NCBI RefSeq assembly: GCF_002531725.1
Contig: NZ_NWSQ01000013.1
Location: 124,001 to 188,000, forward strand
Origin: Rhizobium sp. L43
Lineage (GTDB): Bacteria > Pseudomonadota > Alphaproteobacteria > Rhizobiales > Rhizobiaceae
Direction of reading: 5' to 3'
DNA length: 64,000 nt
Positions 40,086 to 48,929 of the stretch are shown piece after piece (position 1 is the stretch's first letter; each line of letters opens with the position of its first letter). Below the pieces are notes generated by a model. It did no database searches. It was not told where the DNA came from and worked only from the letters and a program-made list of their open reading frames with translations. The position numbers and the translations under genes were made by a program.

Positions 40086-41167
40086 GCCGCCCCACCCCTT
40101 AGCCGCGACCAGACAATGCGGATTTTGTAATAGATCAGTGTGTCGCAGGAGAGCACGAAGAACAGCAGCAGGCCCTGGAAGACACGGGTGACCTTGTCGG
40201 AAACGCCGAGCGAAAGCTGTGCCGCCTCGCCGCCGAGATAGGTCAGCGCCAGCACCAGGCCCGATGCGATGATGCCGAGCGGATTGAGGCGGCCGAGGAA
40301 GGCGACGATGATGGCGGTGAAGCCATAGCCCGGCGAAATCGCCGGCTGCAGGTGGCCGATCGAGCCGGAGACCTCTGATATACCGGCAAGGCCGGCCAGC
40401 GCGCCCGAAAAAAGAAAGCTGAACCAGATCATCTTCTTCGACGAGAAGCCGGCAAAGCGCCCTGCCCGCTCGGATTGGCCGAGCACGACGATCTCGAAGC
40501 CTTTCAGCGTATAACGCAGCATGAACCAGACGCCGATCGCCGCAATGATGGCGAAGATGAAGGCCCAATGGGCGCGGCCCGATTCTTCCCAGATCGCCGG
40601 CAGCACCGCTTCCGGTGCAAAATCGCGCGAGACCGGAAAGTTGAAGCCCTTCGGATCGCGCCAGGCGCCGCGGATCAGCCAGTCGAGGAAGAGCTGGGCG
40701 ATATAGACCAGCATCAGCGACGTCAGGATCTCGTTGGTGTTGAAATGCGCTTTCAGCAGCGCCGGAATGGCGGCGAAGAGCGCACCGCCGAGCCCGCCAA
40801 GGATCAGCATCAGCGGCAGCACCAGCGGCGAATGCCAGTCGTAGAAGACGATCGGCAGATAGGAGCCGGTGATGGCGCCGATGGTGAACTGGCCTTCGGC
40901 GCCGATATTCCAGTTGTTCGAGCGGTAGCAGACGGCAAGGCCGACGGCGATCAGGATCAAGGGTGCCGCCTTGATCGCCAGTTCGTGCAGCGACCAGACC
41001 TCGAGCAGCGGCTCGACGAAGAAGGCGTCGAGGGCCTCGACCGGGTCCTTGCCGAGCATGGCGAACATGATGGCGCCGAAGGCCAACGTCAGGACGAGGG
41101 CCAGGAGCGGCGAGACGAAAGCGTAGAGCTTCGAGACGTCGGGGCGTTTTTCGAGTTCAATGCGCAT
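40082..41167 (-). CDS. Nucleoside ABC transporter permease (first)
   Basis: A 361-residue permease starting MRIELEKRPDVSKLYAFVSPLLALVLTL. It has NNWNIGAEGQFTIGAITGSYLPI near residues 88-110, the conserved permease loop of this family. The longer frame to 41218 overlaps the ATPase gene; the start at 41165-41167 gives an eleven-base overlap with the ATPase stop, normal for coupled genes. Together with the gene at 39165-40085 it forms the channel. Confidence 0.9.
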   Translation of the reverse strand: MRIELEKRPDVSKLYAFVSPLLALVLTLAFGAIMFAMLGKDPVEALDAFFVEPLLEVWSLHELAIKAAPLILIAVGLAVCYRSNNWNIGAEGQFTIGAITGSYLPIVFYDWHSPLVLPLMLILGGLGGALFAAIPALLKAHFNTNEILTSLMLVYIAQLFLDWLIRGAWRDPKGFNFPVSRDFAPEAVLPAIWEESGRAHWAFIFAIIAAIGVWFMLRYTLKGFEIVVLGQSERAGRFAGFSSKKMIWFSFLFSGALAGLAGISEVSGSIGHLQPAISPGYGFTAIIVAFLGRLNPLGIIASGLVLALTYLGGEAAQLSLGVSDKVTRVFQGLLLFFVLSCDTLIYYKIRIVWSRLRGGAA

Positions 41168-42746
41168 GCGGCGCCTCTTCAATGCGCATGGGCGCCTCTG
41201 GGGCAGAGCTGCTCTCATGCAGGCCGCCCATCAGCAGGCCGATCTTTTCCCGTGTCAGTTCGCCTGATGGGAACGGGCGGGAAAGGCGGCCTTCGGAGAT
41301 CACGGCAATATCGGTCGCCACTTCGAAGATCTCGTCGAGATCCTGGCTGATGACGACGACGGCCGAACCGCTCCGTGCCAGATCGACCAGAGCCTGGCGG
41401 ATGCGGCTTGCAGCCCCGGCATCGACACCCCAGGTCGGCTGGTTGACGACGAGCACTGCCGGCTGGCGATCGAGCTCGCGGCCGACGATGAATTTCTGCA
41501 GATTGCCACCCGACAAGGAGCCGGCGGCAGGATCCTCGCCGCTCTTGCGGACATCCATGGCCTCGGAAATACGCCTTGCGGCGGATCTCACCGCGCCATG
41601 GCGGATGATGCCGAGCAGGCCGAGAAAGGCTTTGCGGTCGGACTGACTGCGGGCCAGCACCAGATTGTCGGAGAGTTTCATGGCGGAGACGGCGGCATGG
41701 CCGTGGCGCTCCTCCGGCACGAAGCCGGCGCCGAGAAGACGGCGGGCGGTAATGCCCTGAGTGCCCACGTGCTTTTTGCGGATGACGATCGCCTCGGCCG
41801 AAGCAACCGGATATTCACCGGAGAGCGCATCGAAGAGCTCGCTCTGGCCGTTGCCGGCGACACCGGCAATGGCGAGAATCTCGCCTGAGCGCACCGTCAT
41901 CGACACATCGCGCAGCGGCATGGCGAAAGGGGTGCGGGCGGCAACGGAAAGATTGGCGACGGCAAGCTGCACCTCGCCCTTGTCGCTGCGCTCCGGATGG
42001 GTGACAACAGCCACCTCGCTACCGACCATCATGCGGGCGAGCGAGGCCGGCGTTTCCCGCCTGGGATCGCAGGCGCCGGTCACACGGCCATGGCGCAGCA
42101 CGGTGGCGCGATCGCAGATACGCTGCACCTCTTCCAGGCGATGGCTGATATAAAGAACCGAGCGCCCTTCTGCTCTCAGTTTGAACAGCGTCTCGAACAG
42201 CCTGTCGGCCTCCTGCGGCGTCAGTACCGAGGTCGGCTCGTCGAGGATGATGAGCTTCGGGTTCTGCAGCAGCGCGCGGACGATTTCGATGCGCTGGCGC
42301 TCACCGACCGAGAGATCGGCGACATGGGCATGCGGATCGAGCGGCAGGCCGTAGGCGATCGACAGCGCCCTCGCCTCCTCGGCGATCCGGTCGATCGGGA
42401 TGGCGTCATCGAGCGACAGCGCAATGTTTTCGGCAACCGTCAACGCCTCGAACAGCGAAAAATGCTGGAACACCATGCCGATGCCGTGCTTGCGGGCTTC
42501 CCCCGGCGAGGTGATCGCAACCGGCTGGCCCTGCCAGAGGATATGCCCGCCCGTCGGCTCGAGAACGCCGAACAGCATCTTCACCAGGGTGGATTTGCCT
42601 GCGCCGTTTTCGCCGAGAAGCGCATGAATTTCGCCCGGCGCGATATCGAGATCGATTTCATTGCAGGCGGCAAAGCTTCCGAAGAACTTCGTCAGCTTCT
42701 GGACCGATAATAACGCACCGGAATCCGGCACATTCAATGGCGACAC
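41157..42746 (-). CDS. Nucleoside ABC transporter ATP-binding protein
   Basis: A 529-residue duplicated ABC ATPase. First module: LLGENGAGKSTLVKMLFG (near residues 44-61), LSVGERQRIEIVRALLQNPKLIILDEPTSVLTPQE. Second module: IAGVAGNGQSELFDAL and LSGGNLQKFIVGREL. These variants are typical of the purine-nucleoside (NupA/YufO-like) branch. The start is a GTG (42744-42746) preceded by GAGGGG; the first residues are SPLNVPDSGALLSVQKLTKFFGSF. It is the first gene of the operon, 40 bp after qor on the same strand, so read-through from pcs-qor is possible. Confidence 0.9.
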   Translation of the reverse strand: MSPLNVPDSGALLSVQKLTKFFGSFAACNEIDLDIAPGEIHALLGENGAGKSTLVKMLFGVLEPTGGHILWQGQPVAITSPGEARKHGIGMVFQHFSLFEALTVAENIALSLDDAIPIDRIAEEARALSIAYGLPLDPHAHVADLSVGERQRIEIVRALLQNPKLIILDEPTSVLTPQEADRLFETLFKLRAEGRSVLYISHRLEEVQRICDRATVLRHGRVTGACDPRRETPASLARMMVGSEVAVVTHPERSDKGEVQLAVANLSVAARTPFAMPLRDVSMTVRSGEILAIAGVAGNGQSELFDALSGEYPVASAEAIVIRKKHVGTQGITARRLLGAGFVPEERHGHAAVSAMKLSDNLVLARSQSDRKAFLGLLGIIRHGAVRSAARRISEAMDVRKSGEDPAAGSLSGGNLQKFIVGRELDRQPAVLVVNQPTWGVDAGAASRIRQALVDLARSGSAVVVISQDLDEIFEVATDIAVISEGRLSRPFPSGELTREKIGLLMGGLHESSSAPEAPMRIEEAPHAH

Positions 42747-42786
42747 GTTCCCCTCATTTCTTCTGCCAACCGGTCCGTTTCGGATC

Positions 42787-43767
42787 TCATGGAATCAGCA
42801 GCGTCGTTCCTGTTGTTTTTCTTGTTTCCAGATCCGCGTGAGCCTGCCCAACCTCACGCAGCGGATAGGTTTGATTGATATTGATACGCACTTTGTTGCT
42901 TTGCACAATATCAAATAGCGCTTTGGCGCTGTCGATCAGTTCCTGGCGGGCGGCGATATAGGTGAAGAGCGTCGGCCGGGTCGCAAACAGCGAGCCCTTC
43001 TGCGCCAGGGCCGCGAGGGTGAAATTCTCGATCGGCCCGGAGGATTGGCCGAAGGAGGCAAAAAGGCCGCGCGGCTTCAGGCAGTCAAGCGACTGTGGAA
43101 AAGTATCGCGGCCGATCGAATCATAGACGACATCGACGCCCTTGCCGCCGGTAATTTCGCGGACACGGTCAACGAAACTGTCGCTCTTATAATTGATCAC
43201 ATGGTCGTAGCCATGCGCGAGCGCCAGCTCGACCTTGTCTTCAGAGCCCGCCGTGCCGATGACGGTGGCGCCGAGCGCCTTTGCCCACTGGCCGGCGATC
43301 AGGCCAACACCGCCGGCAGCGGCATGGAACAGCAGGACCGTCTCGGGCCCGACCTTGAACGTGCGGTTCAACAGATATTCGGCGGTCATGCCCTTCAGCA
43401 TCATCGCCGCCGCCGTTTCGAGCGCTATGCCGTCGGGCACATGCACGAGATGGCGGACCTCGATATTGCGCTCAGTGCTGTAAGCACCGTCGGCGCTGGC
43501 ATAGGCGACGCGATCGCCGACCTTGAAATCCGTCACGCCGGGGCCGACCGAGGTCACCGTGCCGGCGCCCTCCTTGCCGCTGACGAAGGGCAGATGCGGC
43601 GGCTTATAGGTGCCATTGCGGAAATAGACGTCGATGAAGTTGAGGCCGACCGCTGCCTGCCGGATCTGCACTTCGCCGGCCGAGGGCGTGGGAAGATCGA
43701 TCTCGACATAGTCGAACACCTCCGGCCCGCCCGTCCTCGAGAATGAAACCGCCTGTGTTTTGCTCAT
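42787..43767 (-). CDS. qor: NADPH:quinone oxidoreductase-like zinc-free medium-chain dehydrogenase
   Basis: A 326-residue medium-chain dehydrogenase/reductase of the quinone oxidoreductase branch. It lacks the zinc-ligand cysteines and has VGLNFIDVYFRNGTYKPPHLPF near residues 37-58. The nucleotide-binding region is LLFHAAAGGVGLIAGQWAKALGATVIGTAGSEDK near 144-178. It should reduce quinones or activated alkenes with NADPH; no substrate is implied by context. It follows pcs by 9 bp on the same strand and is probably co-transcribed with it. Confidence 0.9.
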   Translation of the reverse strand: MSKTQAVSFSRTGGPEVFDYVEIDLPTPSAGEVQIRQAAVGLNFIDVYFRNGTYKPPHLPFVSGKEGAGTVTSVGPGVTDFKVGDRVAYASADGAYSTERNIEVRHLVHVPDGIALETAAAMMLKGMTAEYLLNRTFKVGPETVLLFHAAAGGVGLIAGQWAKALGATVIGTAGSEDKVELALAHGYDHVINYKSDSFVDRVREITGGKGVDVVYDSIGRDTFPQSLDCLKPRGLFASFGQSSGPIENFTLAALAQKGSLFATRPTLFTYIAARQELIDSAKALFDIVQSNKVRININQTYPLREVGQAHADLETRKTTGTTLLIP

Positions 43768-43776
43768 CTGCCTATC

Positions 43777-44505
43777 CTAAGCTTCGCGTCCAAGGGCGGG
43801 GAAGAATTGCAGCACCGCGCCGATGACGTAAAGATAGAGCCCGGTCACGATAAAGAGAATGAGCGCCCATTCGGGGGTGTCGAAATGCATCAGCAGCGAA
43901 AAAATGCCGAGCGCCGACCACAGGAAAAACACGCCGAGATTGAGCGGGCGCAACCTTTTGACCCGGACCGGGTGCAGGAAGTTGATCGGCAGGAAGGTCA
44001 GCACCACCGAGACGATGACGACGGCGAGCGCCGTCGTGGCGCTGGCATCGATAACGAACAGGGTGAATACGATCATGTTCCAGACGACCGGGAAGCCGGA
44101 GAAAAAATACTCGTCCGTCTTCATGCCCATATCGGCATAATAGATGGCGCTGGAGACGACGATCATGCCGGCGGCGACGAAGGACCAGGGCTCGCCGATC
44201 ATGCCGCTCTGATAGAGCGCGAAAGCCGGCAGCAGCACATAGGTGACGTAATCGATGATATTGTCGAGTGTATCGCCCGACCAGTTCGGCAGCACTTCCT
44301 TGACGCGCACCTTGCGGGCGATCGGCCCGTCTATGCCGTCGACGAGAAGCGCAAGCCCCAGCCACCAGAACATGTCGATGAAGCGGTGCTCGGCGGCGGC
44401 GACGACGCCGAGAAAGGCAAGGAAGGAACCGGAGGCCGTCAGGATATGGACGGAGAAGGCGCGCATCTCCGCGTAAGGAACGCGCTTATAGTTGAAAATC
44501 TTCAT
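43777..44505 (-). CDS. pcs: Phosphatidylcholine synthase
   Basis: A 242-residue integral membrane enzyme that makes phosphatidylcholine directly from CDP-diacylglycerol and choline, a route typical of rhizobia and other host-associated bacteria. The CDP-alcohol phosphotransferase motif DG-x2-AR-x8-G-x3-D-x3-D is readable in VDGIDGPIARKVRV followed by WSGDTLDNIIDY, near residues 56-86. About eight hydrophobic helices follow the usual pattern. The start at 44503-44505 (MKIFNYKRVPYAEMRAFSVH) matches known Pcs N-termini. It is followed by qor after 9 bp, and is divergent from the ferredoxin-NADP reductase gene. Confidence 0.95.
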   Translation of the reverse strand: MKIFNYKRVPYAEMRAFSVHILTASGSFLAFLGVVAAAEHRFIDMFWWLGLALLVDGIDGPIARKVRVKEVLPNWSGDTLDNIIDYVTYVLLPAFALYQSGMIGEPWSFVAAGMIVVSSAIYYADMGMKTDEYFFSGFPVVWNMIVFTLFVIDASATTALAVVIVSVVLTFLPINFLHPVRVKRLRPLNLGVFFLWSALGIFSLLMHFDTPEWALILFIVTGLYLYVIGAVLQFFPALGREA

Positions 44506-44871
44506 ATTCCCCCGACCGCCCTATCGTGCTCGCCCCGGCAAGCATCGTTATCAGCCACACCTCGCCGGATCCTGTTGCTGAATCGGGTTCCGCCGCCGTA
44601 GGCCTTTGTTGTCGCACCGTTTTTGCCGAAAACCGGTATCCATGTCAGGCGCGCCGTTCTAATATGCATCCTTTGCCGGGCTTCGCCAGCGGGAAATACG
44701 ACATTCCCCCGTCCGCTGCTCGCTCCCTGCGGGGCATTGAATCCTGACAATGACATGCATATTTCCCTTCTGAAGCGTCGCGTGGAATGGAATGCCTTTA
44801 ATTCCGGCCCGATATGTAATATCAGCCTCGCATCCGACAGTTCATCCGACGAAACGGGATCCTCTACCGCA
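44506..44871. other. Divergent intergenic region between pcs and fpr
   Basis: 366 bp without a gene I can support. An open frame running in from 44623 to the fpr start is in frame with fpr, but its residues (CAS/PAGNTT...) do not resemble ferredoxin-NADP reductases. Promoters for both genes must lie here; I see no convincing regulator site. Confidence 0.5.
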
Positions 44872-45684
44872 ATGAACGCGCCTGCAAAGACCGAAGACTT
44901 CGCCCCGTCCATCCCCGCCGGCGTCTATGCCGAGACGGTGCTCGCTGTGACGCATTACACCGACCGGCTCTTCCGCTTCACGATGACCCGGCCGCAGGGC
45001 TTCCGTTTCCGTTCCGGCGAATTCGCGATGATCGGCCTGATGGTCGACGGCAAGCCGGTCTTCCGCGCCTATTCGATCGCCAGCCCCGCCTGGGCCGAAG
45101 AGCTCGAGTTCTTCTCGATCAAGGTGCCGGACGGCCCGCTGACCTCGCATCTGCAGGCGATCAAGCCGGGCGACCAGGTGCTGATGCGCAAGAAGCCGAC
45201 GGGCACGCTGGTGCTCGATGCGCTGACCCCCGGCCGTCGTCTCTATATGTTCTCGACGGGCACGGGCGTTGCGCCCTTCGCCAGCCTGATCCGCGATCCC
45301 GAGACCTATGAAAAGTTCGAGGAAGTCATCCTCACCCACACGACCCGCGATGTCGCCGAGCTGAAATACGGCTTCGACCTCGTGCACGAAATCCAGAACG
45401 ACGAATTGCTGAAGGAAGTCGTCGGCGACAAGCTGCGCCACTATGCGACCGTCACGCGCGAGGATTTCGAATATCGCGGCCGCATCACCGACCTGATTTC
45501 GTCAGGCAAGCTGTTTACCGATCTCGGCGTACCACCGCTCGATCCGACAATCGACCGCGGCATGATCTGCGGCTCCTCGGCGATGCTGAAGGATACCAAG
45601 GAACTGCTCGAAAAGGCCGGCCTCAACGAAGGCGCCAACAGCAAGCCCGCCGAATTCGTCATCGAGCGCGCTTTCGTCGGCTGA
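44872..45684 (+). CDS. fpr: Ferredoxin-NADP reductase
   Basis: A 270-residue FAD enzyme that exchanges electrons between NADPH and ferredoxin or flavodoxin. FAD-binding RAYSIASPAWAEELEFF near residues 66-82, and the NADP-binding loop FSTGTGVAPFASLIRDP near 127-143. The C-terminal end ERAFVG lies where this bacterial class keeps a short tail over the flavin. The start at 44872 (MNAPAKTEDFAPSIPAGVY) gives the family length. Monocistronic; the next gene is convergent. Confidence 0.93.
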   Translation: MNAPAKTEDFAPSIPAGVYAETVLAVTHYTDRLFRFTMTRPQGFRFRSGEFAMIGLMVDGKPVFRAYSIASPAWAEELEFFSIKVPDGPLTSHLQAIKPGDQVLMRKKPTGTLVLDALTPGRRLYMFSTGTGVAPFASLIRDPETYEKFEEVILTHTTRDVAELKYGFDLVHEIQNDELLKEVVGDKLRHYATVTREDFEYRGRITDLISSGKLFTDLGVPPLDPTIDRGMICGSSAMLKDTKELLEKAGLNEGANSKPAEFVIERAFVG

Positions 45685-45735
45685 GGTTTTTCTCGACAAT
45701 CAGATCTGGCAGCGGCTCCGGAAACGGGGCCGTTT

Positions 45736-46350
45736 CTATTCCTGGCTGAGATAGTTGATCAGCGTCGCCATGGTGGCGCGCGCCTCATCCGGCCTGCCCT
45801 GATGGATGGCGTGGATGACGGCGACATGCAGGGCGATGGCGCGATCCATGCGCTCCGGGCTTGCGGTGGAGTACCAGAGACGGCGCGAATGCGTCTGAAC
45901 CGGACCGAGCGCCGCCATGATGAAGCCGTTCGGGCAGGCATCTTCGAGGATTTCGTCGAAGGCCTTGTCGGCGGCGAAGAAGCCGGCGAGATCGCCGGTG
46001 ACGGCACATTCGCCCATGACGCGGGCGCAATCGATGAGGCGCGCGCGCTGTTCGTCGCTCGCATGTTCGGCGACAAGGCTTGCCGCGATCGGCTCCAGCT
46101 CGCGTCGCACCTGCATGACATTGCCATGATCCCCAGCCGCGATCTCGGCGACCTGCAGCCCGACGCGCGGTTTCACCAGGATCAGCCCCTGCCAGGCGAG
46201 CTTCTGGATCGCCTCGCGCACCGGCGTACGCCCGTGGCCCGCCATATCGATCAGCTGCTTTTCAGTGACCAGCGCGCCGGGCTTCAGCGCCAGCGTCACG
46301 ATCAGATGCTCCAGCGCGAGATAGGCAAGATGGCTTTGTGAAGTCTGCAA
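45736..46350 (-). CDS. GntR-family transcriptional regulator (FCD type)
   Basis: A 204-residue regulator: N-terminal winged helix (LALEHLIVTLALKPGALVTEKQLID near residues 11-35, GRTPVREAIQKLAWQGLI near 40-57) and a short FCD effector domain (DLAGFFAADKAFDEILEDAC near 120-139). No target gene is obvious; the VOC protein gene (46574) lies upstream on the same strand, separated by 223 bp. A perfect palindrome TGATATATCA sits 21 bp before its start and could be its own operator. Confidence 0.85.
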   Translation of the reverse strand: MQTSQSHLAYLALEHLIVTLALKPGALVTEKQLIDMAGHGRTPVREAIQKLAWQGLILVKPRVGLQVAEIAAGDHGNVMQVRRELEPIAASLVAEHASDEQRARLIDCARVMGECAVTGDLAGFFAADKAFDEILEDACPNGFIMAALGPVQTHSRRLWYSTASPERMDRAIALHVAVIHAIHQGRPDEARATMATLINYLSQE

Positions 46351-46370
46351 TGCGGAAACCCGTTGCCAGC

Positions 46371-46380
46371 TGATATATCA
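46371..46380. promoter_or_regulatory. Palindrome upstream of the GntR gene
   Basis: TGATATATCA, a perfect ten-base dyad 21-30 bp before the start codon of the regulator at 45736-46350. Its position suits autoregulation; sequence type is common among GntR-family operators. Confidence 0.35.
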
Positions 46381-46573
46381 CATAGTGACACGGTCAAAAA
46401 CCGAAGACAAGTCGGCATTGAAATATCAGAATAGAGACAGATAGATAACATAGGTGAGGCTGCTGAAAACCGGCGAGACATTGACGTCTGCGCCGTGAAG
46501 GCTCGTGCAACTCGCCCCGGCCTGCTGAGGCACACCGCGTCGGCTGCTTCATCAGGCCGGCACCTTCCCTCGG

Positions 46574-46933
46574 TCACTCCTTGCGGAACGCCCGGCTGGA
46601 AACCGAGATCGAATTTTGACAGGGGTCTTTTGCATTGGCGAACAGATAGCCATCGGCTTTATGGATGGCACCGAACTCCAGGCCGTTCTCCGCGCATCGT
46701 CTGCAAAAAGCCTCGACATCCTCCACGTCGAAGACCAGCTTGACCGTGGATTGACCGCTCCGCTGCCCCTTGGCGGCCTGGTGCAACATAATATTCGCGC
46801 CGCCGTCCTGAGCGACCAGTTCAATGATCCTGTCGCCAGGCAGGCTGGTCGCCTTGAAACCGAAGTGCTTCTCATAAAACCGCGCCGTTTCCTCGACATT
46901 CCTAGCGTAGATCACCAGCCTGTTGAGCGGCAT
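46574..46933 (-). CDS. VOC (glyoxalase/bleomycin-resistance fold) family protein
   Basis: A 119-residue vicinal-oxygen-chelate protein: MPLNRLVIYARNVEETARFYEKHFGFK at the start, and VKLVFDVEDVEAFCRRCAENGLEFGAIHKADGYLFANAKDP in the second half. The pattern of one beta-alpha-beta-beta-beta module twice fits the fold. Members include glyoxalases, dioxygenases and resistance proteins; function here is unknown. The start at 46931-46933 is preferred because the longer frame adds unrelated residues. Confidence 0.82.
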   Translation of the reverse strand: MPLNRLVIYARNVEETARFYEKHFGFKATSLPGDRIIELVAQDGGANIMLHQAAKGQRSGQSTVKLVFDVEDVEAFCRRCAENGLEFGAIHKADGYLFANAKDPCQNSISVSSRAFRKE

Positions 46934-47008
46934 GATGCCAGCCTCCGATAGCGCTTGCATTCGATTAACAAGAGTAGAGAGACATCACGCGTTTTGCCAC
47001 GGCCTTTT

Positions 47009-48211
47009 TCACTCATGCCGCAGCGCCTCGATGGGATTCAACTGCGCTGCCCGTCTCGCCGGGAAATAGCCGAAGATCATACCGATCGCCGCAGAGAACA
47101 GGAAGGCGATGGCGACCATCAATGGGCTGAAGACGAACGGCACCTTCAGCAGTGTCACAGCGCCGAAGCCGAGGCTCAGGCCAAGCATAATGCCGGTGAT
47201 GCCGCCGAACAGCGACAGCGCCACGGCTTCGACCAGGAACTGGGTGAGCACCTGGTTTTCGAGCGCGCCGATCGCCAGGCGGATGCCGATTTCGCGGGTT
47301 CGCTCGGTGACGGAGACCAGCATGATGTTCATGATGCCGATGCCGCCGACGAGCAGGCTGATCGCGGCGACGGCGCCGAGCAGGCCGGTCAGCAGCGTCG
47401 TCGTGCCGGTCATCGCCTCGGCGATCTGCGTCATGTCGTTGACGTTGAAATCGTCCTGGCGGCCGGGAATGATCTTGCGGCGCTCGCGCAGGAGATTTTC
47501 GACGTCGGATTGTACTTTGGCCGTGGAGACGCCGTCACGCGCCGAGATGATGATCTGCGGCACGTTGGAACTGCCGCTGATGCGCCGCTGGAACATCTTG
47601 ACCGGCATGATGACGACATCGTCCTGGTCGTTGCCCATGCCGGACTGGCCGCGCTTGGCCAGCACACCGATGACCGGGCATGAGACCTTGCCGACGCGGA
47701 TCTGCTGGCCTGTGGGATCGGCGCTGCCGAAAAGCTGCGAGCGCACCGTTTCGCCGATGATGCAGCGCGCCTGGCCACGTTCCTCGGCGGGCGTGAAATT
47801 GCGGCCGAGCGCCAGATTCCAGTCCTGGGCGACGAAATAATCATTGGTGGTGCCCGACACGCTGGTCGAATGGTTCTGGCCGCCGAAAATCACCGTCGCC
47901 GTCGACTGGTTGAGCGGCGCCACGGCCCTGAGGCCGCCGATCTGGTCACGGATCGCCGCGACGTCCTTGATACTGAAGCGCTTGGCCTCGGAGCTCGCCC
48001 GGCCGGGGCCGAACTGGCCGGGACGGACGAACAGCATGTTGGTGCCGAGCCGCGACAGTTCGGTCGACACCTGTGCTGTGGTGCCGTTGCCGATCGTCAC
48101 CAGCGCGATGACGGCGGCAACGCCGATGACGACGCCGAGCACGGTCAGGAAGGAGCGCAGCATGTTGCGGCTGATGGCCCGCAGCGCCAGCTTGAGCGTC
48201 TCAAAGAACAT
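47009..48211 (-). CDS. MacB-type ABC transporter permease
   Basis: A 400-residue permease of the FtsX/MacB class: one N-terminal helix (ISRNMLRSFLTVLGVVIGVAAVIALVTIG near residues 11-39), a large periplasmic domain, and three C-terminal helices (LLGAVAAISLLVGGIGIMNIMLVSV near 284-308). It works with the separate ATPase gene just upstream (eleven-base overlap) and the adaptor protein gene. In E. coli MacB the ATPase and permease are fused; here they are separate genes. Likely exports small peptides, toxins or drugs through a TolC-type channel. Confidence 0.88.
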   Translation of the reverse strand: MFFETLKLALRAISRNMLRSFLTVLGVVIGVAAVIALVTIGNGTTAQVSTELSRLGTNMLFVRPGQFGPGRASSEAKRFSIKDVAAIRDQIGGLRAVAPLNQSTATVIFGGQNHSTSVSGTTNDYFVAQDWNLALGRNFTPAEERGQARCIIGETVRSQLFGSADPTGQQIRVGKVSCPVIGVLAKRGQSGMGNDQDDVVIMPVKMFQRRISGSSNVPQIIISARDGVSTAKVQSDVENLLRERRKIIPGRQDDFNVNDMTQIAEAMTGTTTLLTGLLGAVAAISLLVGGIGIMNIMLVSVTERTREIGIRLAIGALENQVLTQFLVEAVALSLFGGITGIMLGLSLGFGAVTLLKVPFVFSPLMVAIAFLFSAAIGMIFGYFPARRAAQLNPIEALRHE

Positions 48212-48917
48212 GATCCGCCCTCCTCCGATGCTCGACCTCGGTCTCCAGCTTGCCGTCGACGAAACGCAGCAGCCGCTGCGCATAGGCGGCGATATCGGGC
48301 TCATGGGTGACCATGACGATGGTGATGCCCTGCTCGCGGTTCAGCCGCGTCATCAGATCCATGATCTCGACGCTGGTCTTCGTATCGAGATTGCCGGTGG
48401 GTTCGTCGGCCAAGAGCAGCGCCGGCTCGGTGACGATGGCGCGGGCGATGGCCACACGCTGCTGCTGGCCGCCGGACAATTCCTGGGTCTTGTGATGTTC
48501 GCGGCCGGTGAGGCCGACCAGCGCCAGGGCTTCGCGGGCCCGCTCGCGCCGTTCGCGCACCCCCATGCCGCGATAGATCAGCGGCAGCTCGACATTCTCG
48601 ACCGCCGAGGTGCGCGACAGGAGGTTGAAGCCTTGGAAGACGAAGCCGAGCATATGGCGGCGCAGCAGCGTCAGCTGGCTGCGGTCGAAGCCGCTAGTCG
48701 GAATGCCTTCGAAAATGTAGTCGCCTGATGTCGGCACGTCGAGGCAGCCGAGGATGTTCATCGCCGTCGACTTGCCGGAGCCGGATGGACCCATGATCGC
48801 GACGAATTCATGGGCGTTGATCGCAAGGTCGACGTGGTCGAGCGCACGGATCGCCGCCTCGCCCTCGCCGTAGATTTTCGAGACCTGGCTGAATTCGATG
48901 AGCGGCGGGCTTGCCAT
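48201..48917 (-). CDS. MacB/LolD-type ABC transporter ATP-binding protein
   Basis: A 238-residue ATPase: Walker A MGPSGSGKSTAMNILGCLD (near residues 40-58), signature ELSGGQQQRVAIARAIV, Walker B ALLLADEPTGNLDTKTS, and the conserved His in MVTHEPDIA. The LolD/MacB class acts on periplasmic mechanotransmission permeases. It overlaps the permease gene and lies 12 bp after the adaptor gene, so adaptor, ATPase and permease form one operon. Confidence 0.9.
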   Translation of the reverse strand: MASPPLIEFSQVSKIYGEGEAAIRALDHVDLAINAHEFVAIMGPSGSGKSTAMNILGCLDVPTSGDYIFEGIPTSGFDRSQLTLLRRHMLGFVFQGFNLLSRTSAVENVELPLIYRGMGVRERRERAREALALVGLTGREHHKTQELSGGQQQRVAIARAIVTEPALLLADEPTGNLDTKTSVEIMDLMTRLNREQGITIVMVTHEPDIAAYAQRLLRFVDGKLETEVEHRRRADHVL

Positions 48918-48929
48918 CCGTCTCTCCGC

